This document shows, in pieces, positions 7,419 through 14,059 of a stretch of 39,461 bases of DNA. The stretch comes from Teichococcus wenyumeiae (GTDB lineage Bacteria > Pseudomonadota > Alphaproteobacteria > Acetobacterales > Acetobacteraceae), in NCBI RefSeq assembly GCF_003696345.1, contig NZ_RFLX01000031.1:1-39461 (forward strand). Direction: 5' to 3'. Within the stretch, counting starts at the first letter, position 1; each line of letters opens with the position of its first letter. The translations under genes were made by a program, and so were the position numbers. The notes beneath the pieces were generated by a model. That model saw only the letters and a list, made by a program, of their open reading frames with translations. It was not told the DNA's origin and ran no database searches.

Positions 7419-8480
7419 CTATGCGCCGGTTCGCCTCTTGCGCCCGCGCTGCTGGGTTTCGGCCAGGAAGCGGGAGTAAAGCTCCTCCATCTGTTCCAGC
7501 AGGAACTGGTCGAAGCCTGGTGCGGCGGTGCGGTCGATCGCCAAGGTGGTGGCCCGGTCCGTGGACTGGATTTTCATCACCTTGGCGCCGCTGGAATGAA
7601 CCCAGGCGCGGGCGGGCTCCTTATCGCGGCGCGCGCCCTCCCCTTCCCCGATGCTCCTGGCGGGCGCCGGTTCCGTAAGCCAACCCAGCACCTGCTGGAA
7701 GCGTGCATCCGTTTCCGCCGAATGGAAGTCCTTGCCCGCCAGCCGCGCCGTCAGATCGCCCGGCGGCGGCCCCTGATGGAAGGCGGCGGCCAGTTCCACC
7801 CAGCGGTCGCGCCCCGTGGCAGGCGCCGGGCCAATGGCCTCGATCACCTCCGCCGGAATGCGCTGCACAACGGTAATCAGGCGGGAAACCGTTGTTTTAT
7901 CAGCACTTAGCGCCAGCATGATCGTCTCGCGGTCGTAGCCGCCCTCTTCCAGACGATGCGCGAAGCGCGCCCTTTCGATGAAGGACAGGTTGGCCCGCGC
8001 GCTGTTCTCCTGCCCCTGGGCGAGAACCAGTTCACGGTCGGAGAGCGGCCGCACCACGGCACGTACCGGCTTGGCTAGGTCCCGTGCGGCGCGCAGCCTC
8101 CGGTGCCCGAAGGCAACCTGGAAGCGCCCCGGCTCGGTCGGGTGCGGCCGCACCAGGATCGGGGAATCCTGCCCGCTTTTCGCGATGCTGTCCCGCAGCG
8201 CCTGATATTCCTCGTCGTCCTGCGCCATGCGGTCCATGACAAAGGAGGCGTCGATGCAGGCAGGATCAAGTTCAACAATCACCTGCCCGGAGGTCAGGCG
8301 GGCTTCCAGTTCCCTGGCCGCATTTGCCCGGTTTGCGAGGTCATCGATGCTGCGGGTGACGGCACCGACCGCGCCGCGGCTGGTGAAGGGCAGAGGCGCC
8401 GCGCGAGGCGCCGGAGGTTCGGAGTTGACGGCCGTCAACTTTGGCTGCGTCAGCCCGGCCAGCAGGTTCTTCCGGGCCAT
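7419..8480 (-). CDS. repB: Plasmid partition protein RepB (ParB family)
   Basis: Centromere-binding partition protein of repABC-type replicons. The 353 residues start with MARKNLLAGL, the usual RepB N-terminus. The ParB/Srx-like core spans about residues 70-190, with DSPILVRPHP, FGHRRLRAARDL (box II) and GQENSARANLSFIERARFA, then a helix-turn-helix (LSADKTTVSRLITVVQRIP). The C-terminus is basic. The gene overlaps the end of repA by one base (TGATG), so translation is coupled. A parS-like palindrome lies inside its codons 15-20. It is the last gene of the minus-strand replication operon. Confidence 0.94.
   Translation of the reverse strand: MARKNLLAGLTQPKLTAVNSEPPAPRAAPLPFTSRGAVGAVTRSIDDLANRANAARELEARLTSGQVIVELDPACIDASFVMDRMAQDDEEYQALRDSIAKSGQDSPILVRPHPTEPGRFQVAFGHRRLRAARDLAKPVRAVVRPLSDRELVLAQGQENSARANLSFIERARFAHRLEEGGYDRETIMLALSADKTTVSRLITVVQRIPAEVIEAIGPAPATGRDRWVELAAAFHQGPPPGDLTARLAGKDFHSAETDARFQQVLGWLTEPAPARSIGEGEGARRDKEPARAWVHSSGAKVMKIQSTDRATTLAIDRTAAPGFDQFLLEQMEELYSRFLAETQQRGRKRRTGA
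8423..8440. promoter_or_regulatory. parS-like palindrome 1 (inside repB)
   Basis: The perfect 18-bp palindrome AGTTGACGGCCGTCAACT. Its core fits the repABC parS consensus GTTNNNNGCNNNNAAC. It sits in the 5' coding part of repB, where it encodes LTAVN. An identical copy is at 9788-9805. It is probably bound by RepB. Confidence 0.85.
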
Positions 8481-9727
8481 CAGCTTCTCCCCCAGGCTGC
8501 GTGGATCAGTTCCTCGATCTCACCGTTCACGGCATCCAGGCATTCCATGGCGCGGTCGTAGGTGGCGGGCGTAAAGAGGCGCCGCTCCACCTCATAAAGC
8601 GTCTGCTTGGTGATGCCGGCATCCGAGATCGCGACGCTTTTCAGCATCGGATGCGTCAGCACATGCTGGCCGAAGAGCGAGCGCATGAAGGCCACCATCT
8701 GCGTCTGCGGCCCGTCGCTGGGCTCGTAGCGGGTGACCAGATACCGCAGCCAGTCATAGCGCAGGCTGCTACCCGCCGCCTTCAGGTGCCCGAGCACATC
8801 GCCCAGCATCAGCAGGAACTGGCACATGGACATCACGTCCAGCATCTGCGGATGAACCGGGATCAGCACGGCGGTTGCCGTGCAGAGCGCGGCCATGGTG
8901 AGATAGCCTAGCTGCGGCGGGCAATCGATCACCACGATGTCGTAGTCATCCGCCACGGTGGACAAGGCGCCATCGAGGCGCGCGAAGAAATCCCGCCCTG
9001 TGGCGCCGCCCTCGTGCGTGGCCAGCACGCGGGGCGTGTCGTATTCGAACTCCATCAGCTCGATATTGGCCGGCACGATATCGAGGCCCGGGAAATTGGT
9101 CTGCCGGATCAGTTCCCGCAGCGGCCGCGCCTCATCGTCATACCGCAATGCAGCATAAAGTGTCTCGTTAGGGCCGAGATCGAATTCCGGCTGGAAGCCA
9201 TGCAGAGCGGAAAGACTGGCCTGCGGGTCCAGATCCACCGCCAGAACCCGATGGCCGGTCAGCGCCAGATGCTGCGCCAGATGCGCCGTGGTGGTGGTCT
9301 TGCCGCTGCCGCCCTTGAAGTTAACGACGGCGACGACCTGGATGTGCTCCTTGCCGCGGCGGTGCGGCACATAGCGCCGGCTGGCGCGGCCGTTTTCCTC
9401 CAGATAAGCGCGCAGTTCCTGGATCTGGCTGGCGGTATAGGAACGGCGGCCGGTGCTGGTAACACTGGGCGCAGGCCCCTTCCCTTCCAGCGACAGGTTC
9501 CGCAGATAGCCGCTCTTCACGCCCAGCAGCTTGGCCACTTCCGCCGCCTGGAAGGCCCGCAAGGGCTTCTCGGCGGCCGGTGGAAAGAGGTCCAGCCGGT
9601 GCGCCTGCAGCTTCTCGGATAGCTCCTGCGCCTGAGCGCTGATGATGGTGTCGATATCCGCGACCGCTTTACGGTTGCCGGTCAAGCTATCCATGATTTC
9701 TACTCGCAGATGCGACGGCTGAAGCAT
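8480..9727 (-). CDS. repA: Plasmid partition ATPase RepA (ParA family)
   Basis: Partition ATPase of repABC type, 415 residues. An N-terminal helix-turn-helix (FQAAEVAKLLGVKSGYLRNL, about residues 59-78) is followed by a deviant Walker A motif (KGGSGKTTTT), switch region DLDPQASLS and Walker B-like DIVVIDCPPQLGYL. It segregates the replicon with RepB and normally represses its own operon. The ATG at 9727 lies 7 bp after the repC stop; a second ATG at 9694 (MDSLTGNRKA) is also possible. In standard replicons repA is first and repC last; here repC comes before it. Confidence 0.94.
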   Translation of the reverse strand: MLQPSHLRVEIMDSLTGNRKAVADIDTIISAQAQELSEKLQAHRLDLFPPAAEKPLRAFQAAEVAKLLGVKSGYLRNLSLEGKGPAPSVTSTGRRSYTASQIQELRAYLEENGRASRRYVPHRRGKEHIQVVAVVNFKGGSGKTTTTAHLAQHLALTGHRVLAVDLDPQASLSALHGFQPEFDLGPNETLYAALRYDDEARPLRELIRQTNFPGLDIVPANIELMEFEYDTPRVLATHEGGATGRDFFARLDGALSTVADDYDIVVIDCPPQLGYLTMAALCTATAVLIPVHPQMLDVMSMCQFLLMLGDVLGHLKAAGSSLRYDWLRYLVTRYEPSDGPQTQMVAFMRSLFGQHVLTHPMLKSVAISDAGITKQTLYEVERRLFTPATYDRAMECLDAVNGEIEELIHAAWGRS

Positions 9728-9734
9728 TCGCCGC

Positions 9735-11045
9735 TCAATATCGCACCTTACGCGGCGCCATGGAAGCCAGAGCAGAACGGGGCGCCGAGTTGACGGCCGT
9801 CAACTGTCCCAGGCGCTGATAGCCCGCCGCTTCCCGCAACCCGTGGATGCTGCGGTCCAGGAACAATTCGCCCTTGCCGGCCCGCCGCAACATGCCCCGC
9901 AGATAGCCTCCAGGGCCTGTGCTGTGGAAATGCCCGGCCTGCTTGGTGGAGATGATGGCGATGGCCACGGCGGCCGGATGCCGGCCGAGCATCTGGCAGG
10001 CCTCACCGTAAAGCCCATGCGAGATGCCAAGCTGCTGCGCCAGCAACGAGGCCGCGTCGGCGATGTCGCTCCAGCCGGGTTGTCGTGTTCCCAGACAATT
10101 CTCCAGCCTCGGGGCCAACCGCACCAGCTCGGCGGGCGAGATCCTGAACCCGTCTTCCGCCAGCCTGATTTCGGGCTGGATGGGCAGGGCAGGGGTCGGT
10201 GCCACCTCTTCCTGAGCCGCTACAGTAGACCCTTCGGGTTCAGTGGGTGTTTTCGTAAGTAATTTGGGCCTGACATCATGGTCAGCCGAGCCTGACATAT
10301 TCGCGCTTTCCACCGCCTCCTCGAGCGCCTCGCGGGCCTTGGCCGCGAGGGCCTGCAAGGCTGCGACCAACGCTTCGAGCTTCGCTGGCTCCTCCGACCG
10401 CCGCAGGGCCGAGGCTATCTGTTGTGCCGCCGCGACCTGCTCTTCGAGCGCGACGGTAGGCAGGCCACGTTCCTGCGCCAGCCCCAGCAACTGCGCCAGG
10501 AACTGCCGGGCTTGCCCCGCCTGCCGGCGGAGATCGCGGCAAAGCCGGCGCGCGCGCTCGCCTGCCTCGGCGGCCTGCACGAAATCGGCATGGCGCGCCG
10601 CCATCGGCCGCAGATTGAACCCCCAGGCCCAGAGGATGCGCCCGTCCTGTCGGCAGCCGCGCCGCTTGCGGTCCGTGCCATCCTTGGCAACGATCAGCCG
10701 CGCCTCGATCGCGGTAGCGATCAGCCGGCTGACATGCCGCTCGCTGCAATCCAGCGCCAGCGCCAGTTCTTCGTTGCTCGGCCAGACGATGGGCTCGGCG
10801 CCCGGTGCCCAGTCCTGCGGCTGGGTCCAGCGGAACAGCGTCTCCATCAGCGGCAGCAGCCGGGTATAGCCCAGATAAGGTGCCGCGCGGCGCATCGCCG
10901 CCAGCAACTGGTTGGGGTGCTTCACACCGGGCGGGAGTCCGGCCGCCTGTTCCGCCAGCCGCGCCGCGACGAGGTGATTCGTGGTCAGCTTGCGCAGCCC
11001 ACAGTTCTCCTGCCGCGGAAATGAGTGAATTTCCACGTTGCCCAT
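9735..11045 (-). CDS. repC: Replication initiator RepC
   Basis: Replication initiator of the repABC family. The 436 residues include the N-terminal winged-helix region (VWPSNEELALALDCSERHVSRLIATAIEARLIV spans about residues 90-125 and is followed by the typical GRILWAWGFNLRP), a helical linker rich in Arg/Ala, and the C-terminal region with LGISHGLYGEACQMLGRHPAAVA. The ATG at 11045 (MGNVEIHSF) follows an AGGA that is rather close; a TTG at 11117 is possible but overlaps the predicted antisense promoter. A parS-like palindrome lies in its last codons. In this family the origin usually lies inside repC. Confidence 0.9.
   Translation of the reverse strand: MGNVEIHSFPRQENCGLRKLTTNHLVAARLAEQAAGLPPGVKHPNQLLAAMRRAAPYLGYTRLLPLMETLFRWTQPQDWAPGAEPIVWPSNEELALALDCSERHVSRLIATAIEARLIVAKDGTDRKRRGCRQDGRILWAWGFNLRPMAARHADFVQAAEAGERARRLCRDLRRQAGQARQFLAQLLGLAQERGLPTVALEEQVAAAQQIASALRRSEEPAKLEALVAALQALAAKAREALEEAVESANMSGSADHDVRPKLLTKTPTEPEGSTVAAQEEVAPTPALPIQPEIRLAEDGFRISPAELVRLAPRLENCLGTRQPGWSDIADAASLLAQQLGISHGLYGEACQMLGRHPAAVAIAIISTKQAGHFHSTGPGGYLRGMLRRAGKGELFLDRSIHGLREAAGYQRLGQLTAVNSAPRSALASMAPRKVRY
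9788..9805. promoter_or_regulatory. parS-like palindrome 2 (inside repC 3' end)
   Basis: The same 18-bp palindrome AGTTGACGGCCGTCAACT as in repB, matching GTTNNNNGCNNNNAAC. Here it encodes LTAVN near the RepC C-terminus. The two sites are 1365 bp apart and bracket repA. Confidence 0.85.
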
Positions 11046-11109
11046 TCCTTCGGTAGAGATGAACCGAGGCGGGCACACGCCCTCGTTAGCGCGAAAAGCT
11101 CTTTCGCAC

Positions 11110-11138
11110 TTGACCAAAGCCGTGGTGAGAACCTAGAT
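11110..11138 (+). promoter_or_regulatory. Predicted promoter of antisense RNA
   Basis: TTGACC (11110-11115), a 17-bp spacer and CTAGAT (11133-11138) on the plus strand, opposite to the rep genes. The -35 box is a near match and the -10 is weak by E. coli rules. Transcription would run into the repC leader and stop at the terminator ending near 11221. Confidence 0.55.
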
Positions 11139-11144
11139 GAATGA

Positions 11145-11221
11145 CTGTCCAGGGCATCCGTCTAGGCCTTCACGGCCGTCTCGGTATGTTCAGCAAGCCC
11201 CGCTTTGCAGAGCGGGGTTTT
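11145..11221 (+). ncRNA. Candidate counter-transcribed RNA (incompatibility RNA) opposite the repC leader
   Basis: A plus-strand transcript of about 77 nt starting after the CTAGAT box and ending with an intrinsic terminator. It would be antisense to the repC mRNA leader 100-176 nt before the repC ATG. In repABC replicons a small RNA in exactly this position, directly upstream of and antisense to repC, limits RepC synthesis and causes incompatibility. Here the block lies between the RPA gene and repC, not between repB and repC. Ends are estimates. Confidence 0.6.
11198..11221 (+). terminator. Intrinsic terminator of the antisense RNA
   Basis: CCCCGCT (11198-11204), a 6-nt loop, AGCGGGG (11211-11217), then TTTT. 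The T-run follows the stem only on the plus strand. It therefore serves an antisense transcript and not the minus-strand rep genes. Confidence 0.8.
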
Positions 11222-11227
11222 GCGTTT

Positions 11228-12271
11228 TCAGGATTCGCTTGTCGCGGCTCCGTCCTCCGTCTCTGGCTGGTGTTCCTCGACCGCCGCCGCGATGAAGCGG
11301 CGGGGGAGGGGGGTCTTCGCCCGGGCAGTGAAGGTCACGATGGTGCCGTCATAGCCAGGGCGGCCGCGCCGCTGCGGTTCCGCAGGCGGGCGATGCAGGG
11401 CGATATCGAACTCGATCAGCCGGTGGTTCTGCTCCAGCTCGGTCAGGAACTGGCCGAAATGCCGCAGCAGGCCACGGGTACCGACGCGCGCATGCAGATC
11501 CTCGATGCCGATCGACCAGCCGGCCTCGTCCACGTCCTCGGACTTGGCGATCTCGTAGAGGCGGCGCTCCAGCGGCGCGAGGTCGAAATACTCGTCCGCG
11601 AAGGTCAGCAGGCGCGTGTCGTTGAGGATGCCGCGATAGAGCCAGGCGCAAAGCGTGACGGAGACGCTGACCAGCTCCTTCTCCTTACGCGCATTGCGGC
11701 GGTAGCGGGTGTTCACCGCATCGATCCAGGAAAAGACGCCATCGGTGCCCTCTCCCGCCATCTCGATATTGGTCCGCACCTGGGTGCCCTGCAGTCGCTG
11801 CAGCATCTGCAGCAGCCGGTCGTAGGCCTTGCCTGCCGTGTCACGCCCGGCGACGCGGAAGAAGTCATGCGCGGTGAAGGTGAATTCCCGGTCGGGCTTG
11901 GGGTCGTCCGGCCGCAGCTCGCCCCGCCGCAGCTTCTCCGCCATCAGGGAGGCGATGTAGAGGATCAGATCCTTGTCATAGATGGTGGCAATGCCGGCCG
12001 GGCCTGGCGCCACCTCGATCCGCACCTGCCCATCATCGTAGCGCAGCACCTCGCGTGTCGCGGCGGTCTTGCCCAGGTGGAAGAAGGGATAGGCCATGAC
12101 GCTGCGCTGGCCGCGCACCTTGCCGTGCAGGGGGCTGTCGAAGAGGTCTGGCGTGTGGTCACGGCTGCGGCGCGCACGCGCGGCCGCGGAGGCCTTGCCC
12201 TGCGCTGGCAGGGAAGGGGCCTGATCGGGGGCTTTCGGGGCCTCCTGCCGCGGTGGTGACTGGCGTGCCAT
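11228..12271 (-). CDS. RPA-family plasmid replication initiator
   Basis: Replication initiator of the RPA (replication initiator protein A) family found on alphaproteobacterial plasmids; 347 residues. A basic, low-complexity N-terminus (about residues 1-50) leads into the conserved part with VMAYPFFHLGK, IATIYDKDLILYIASLMAEKL, FTFTAHDFFRVAGRDTAGKAYDRLL and FSWIDAVNTRYRRN, ending in a winged-helix-like segment (LERRLYEIAKSEDVDEAGWSIGIEDLHARVG). It would bind repeats in the origin; four copies of a repeat lie in its long leader. A second, unrelated initiator gene (repC) lies directly downstream. The ATG at 12271 has only a weak ribosome site. Confidence 0.9.
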   Translation of the reverse strand: MARQSPPRQEAPKAPDQAPSLPAQGKASAAARARRSRDHTPDLFDSPLHGKVRGQRSVMAYPFFHLGKTAATREVLRYDDGQVRIEVAPGPAGIATIYDKDLILYIASLMAEKLRRGELRPDDPKPDREFTFTAHDFFRVAGRDTAGKAYDRLLQMLQRLQGTQVRTNIEMAGEGTDGVFSWIDAVNTRYRRNARKEKELVSVSVTLCAWLYRGILNDTRLLTFADEYFDLAPLERRLYEIAKSEDVDEAGWSIGIEDLHARVGTRGLLRHFGQFLTELEQNHRLIEFDIALHRPPAEPQRRGRPGYDGTIVTFTARAKTPLPRRFIAAAVEEHQPETEDGAATSES

Positions 12272-12346
12272 GACTCGGAAAATGGGTGTGCTGCTCTGTT
12301 CCAGCCGCCAGCATGCATAACCGTAGACGGATCGCGAGAGCCAAGG

Positions 12347-12400
12347 TTCGGGTTTTCACCTCCGAAAAGGGAAGGAAGATTCGGGCTTTCGCCTCCAAAA
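12347..12400 (+). repeat. Iteron-like repeats 1 and 2
   Basis: Two copies of TTCGGGNTTTCNCCTCCNA at 12347-12367 and 12380-12400, starting 33 bp apart, close to three helical turns. They lie about 75-130 bp upstream of the RPA initiator gene. RPA-type initiators normally bind such repeats. Confidence 0.65.
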
Positions 12401-12477
12401 ACCCCCTCTAGCTGCGAATTCTACCCCTGGTGGCGACTGGAAGCGCATCTGCGCTTGATACCTCCAGCTGCTTCGAC

Positions 12478-12497
12478 TCGGGCTAATGGCTCCAAAA
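12478..12497 (+). repeat. Iteron-like repeat 3 (degenerate)
   Basis: TCGGGCTAATGGCTCCAAAA matches 16 of 20 positions of repeat 2, including both the TCGGGCT and CTCCAAAA ends. It lies in the same orientation as the others. Confidence 0.4.
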
Positions 12498-12685
12498 CTC
12501 CCGCGAATCCGTCTGCTGGACGAATCGGAACACTCCAAGAGCAGCATGTGGTGGCTGTTAGATGCGATTTGACAGCAGAAGCGGCAGTAGCGCCGCACTT
12601 ATCAGGGGTGCTGATCGTGCTTCCGGGGCCGTGGAGCATGGAAGCCCGCCTGGAATAAAGCCAAAGGCCACGCTTACCGGCCCCG

Positions 12686-12706
12686 TTCGGGGTTTCACCT
12701 CCGATA
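12686..12706 (+). repeat. Iteron-like repeat 4
   Basis: A further good copy of TTCGGGNTTTCNCCTCCNA, 306 bp after repeat 2 and in the same orientation. It overlaps a short palindrome, CCCCGTTCGGGG, at 12681-12692. Confidence 0.55.
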
Positions 12707-12750
12707 TTCAACTGGCCTCGCTGGCTGCGGAAGTACCGCGATGATGCAAA

Positions 12751-12779
12751 AGCCTAAGCTGGTTTACGGGGTATGTCAA
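12751..12779 (-). promoter_or_regulatory. Predicted promoter of the RPA initiator gene
   Basis: On the minus strand: TTGACA (12779-12774), a 17-bp spacer and TAGGCT (12756-12751). It would give a leader of about 475 nt containing all four iteron-like repeats. The -35 is perfect and the -10 is weak. Confidence 0.5.
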
Positions 12780-13086
12780 TTTATTCCTATCATGGGGCCG
12801 CTGGACAGTCTTGTTGCCGTTCGATCCTGGATGCTCCCGGCGAGGCCTTAAGAGCACCGGGATGCAGGACGCCACTTGTCCCTGTCAGCGTCCGCCCTGG
12901 AACGCTGTTCCTGGGATGGCGCGAGTCCTGTCCAGCGCGAGGCAGAGAAGGCTGCGCATCAACCCTTCGCCCTGAAGCGCCTCCACTGATCCCGCTGTGG
13001 CATCCGGTGCTGCAAAGCCAGCGTCATCTCTATCCAAGAACATAGGCGTTGATCCGAGAGAAGATTTGACGTCCTCGGCACGCAGG

Positions 13087-13100
13087 TCATAGCCTATGAT
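13087..13100 (+). promoter_or_regulatory. Palindrome and -10-like box before the MaoC operon
   Basis: TCATAG-C-CTATGA (13087-13099) is a 13-bp palindrome whose right arm forms a TATGAT hexamer (13095-13100), a good -10 box. The operator at 13112-13127 begins just after the expected transcription start. No good -35 at 17 bp was found; TTGACG at 13066 is too far for this -10. Confidence 0.4.
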
Positions 13101-13111
13101 CAAGAACGTGC

Positions 13112-13127
13112 ATTCTTAACAGAGAAT
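13112..13127. promoter_or_regulatory. Predicted IclR operator 1 (ATTCT-N6-AGAAT)
   Basis: ATTCTTAACAGAGAAT, an inverted repeat with the same 16-bp geometry as the sites at 28462 and 29442, which flank an iclR gene. It sits just upstream of the MaoC/thiolase operon. Confidence 0.6.
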
Positions 13128-13207
13128 GGAAAAGCGCCTTGAAGGAAACGGCTGCTACGCCCATCACCACGCATGAAGGCATCCCACAGCCTCGCAGCGA
13201 ACCCCGC

Positions 13208-13585
13208 ATGCTTTACGATGACTTCGTACCGGGCCAGAGCCTGGGTAGTGCGACCTGTGCGGTCGATGCGGAGGCGGTTGCGCAGTGGTGCCGCCTTTTC
13301 CCGGACGACGACCTGAGCGATCTGATGCCCCATGGCATGATCGCGGTCGTTTCCATGCGCGCTTATGGAGAGGTGATTCCCCGGCGCCCACCAGGCAATA
13401 TCCACGCGGCGCAGCACTTCGACCTGCTCAGACTGCCTCGCATCGGAGAGAAACTGGTCACGACGGTGAGCTGCGTCTCCAAGGAGATCCGGCGGGACCG
13501 GCGCCGCGTCACGCTGGCAACAGAAACCAGGGGCAGCACAGGGCCGGCATTCCAGGGCCGGATGACCGTGCTGTGGGCGGCATGA
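13208..13585 (+). CDS. MaoC-fold (hotdog) protein, probable non-catalytic hydratase partner
   Basis: A 125-residue hotdog protein starting MLYDDFVPGQSLGS, with the PHGMIAVVSMRAY helix of MaoC proteins. It lacks the hydratase-2 motif with Asp and His (GDxNPxH), which is present in the next gene, so it is probably the inactive half of a two-subunit enoyl-CoA hydratase. The ATG at 13208 fits the family start but has no good ribosome site; a TTG at 13139 would add 23 residues. The stop overlaps the next start (ATGA). It is the first gene of the operon, behind the predicted IclR operator. Confidence 0.75.
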   Translation: MLYDDFVPGQSLGSATCAVDAEAVAQWCRLFPDDDLSDLMPHGMIAVVSMRAYGEVIPRRPPGNIHAAQHFDLLRLPRIGEKLVTTVSCVSKEIRRDRRRVTLATETRGSTGPAFQGRMTVLWAA

Positions 13586-13965
13586 GCACCGCCCTGGCGC
13601 CCTTGCCCCTGGTGAGCCGTGTCATCGGCCGGGACGAGATCCTGGCCTATGCCGAGATCACCGGTGACTTCAACCCGGTGCATGTGGACGAAGCCTTTGC
13701 GGCCGCCACGCCTTTTGGCAAACCCATCGCGCATGGGATGCTCTCGTTGAACCTCCTGTGGCAGTCGCTGCGGCGCGGCCTGGGCACCGCGGTGCCTGTC
13801 TCGCTGGATATCCGCTTTGTGCGGCCGGTGCTCTCCGGCACGCGTGTCACGGCCGGCGGTACAGCGCGTGAGGACGGGCCGGGCTACGACGTCTGGGTGC
13901 GCGACGAGGGTGGGGAGCCGGTGATGGTCGGCACCGCCATCCCCATGCAGGAAAGCCGGCCATGA
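13582..13965 (+). CDS. MaoC-family enoyl-CoA hydratase, catalytic half
   Basis: A 127-residue hydratase-2 type hotdog protein that would add water to an enoyl-CoA. The motif ITGDFNPVHVDEAFA supplies the likely catalytic Asp29 and His34, and GKPIAHGMLS follows. It begins in an ATGA overlap with the preceding MaoC-fold gene, so the two are expected in equal amounts. This resembles the ChsH1/ChsH2 type of heteromeric hydratase in steroid side-chain breakdown. A 94-bp gap separates it from the thiolase-like gene; I see no gene in that gap. Confidence 0.88.
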   Translation: MSTALAPLPLVSRVIGRDEILAYAEITGDFNPVHVDEAFAAATPFGKPIAHGMLSLNLLWQSLRRGLGTAVPVSLDIRFVRPVLSGTRVTAGGTAREDGPGYDVWVRDEGGEPVMVGTAIPMQESRP

Positions 13966-14059
13966 TGCGGGTTGCTGCACAGGATGCGCCGGCTCTGCAG
14001 CCATCTCCGAAACCCTCTGGCGAAAGGGAAAGCATGACGCATCCGGCGGAGCATGGCGC

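Larger units (their letters stand above)
12272..13110. other. Non-coding region, probable origin/leader of the RPA gene
   Basis: About 840 bp without a convincing gene, and less GC-rich than its surroundings at 12300-12800. It holds four copies of a 19-20-bp repeat (12347-12497 and 12686-12706) and a minus-strand promoter at 12751-12779. Short open frames at 12773-13045 (+) and 12885-13103 (-) show no family features. I saw no exact DnaA box. The right end (13066-13128) holds palindromes that belong to the promoter of the MaoC operon. Confidence 0.6.

Noticed and set aside
11198-11221. Terminator for the RPA gene transcript
   Set aside because: The T-run follows the stem only on the plus strand, opposite to the RPA gene.
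12773-13103. Short frames on both strands between the replication block and the MaoC operon
   Set aside because: No ribosome sites, no family features, and they cross palindromes and promoter-like sequence.
12272-13110. DnaA boxes in the probable origin
   Set aside because: No exact TTATCCACA or close variant was seen; TTATCAGGG at 12599 is too far from consensus.
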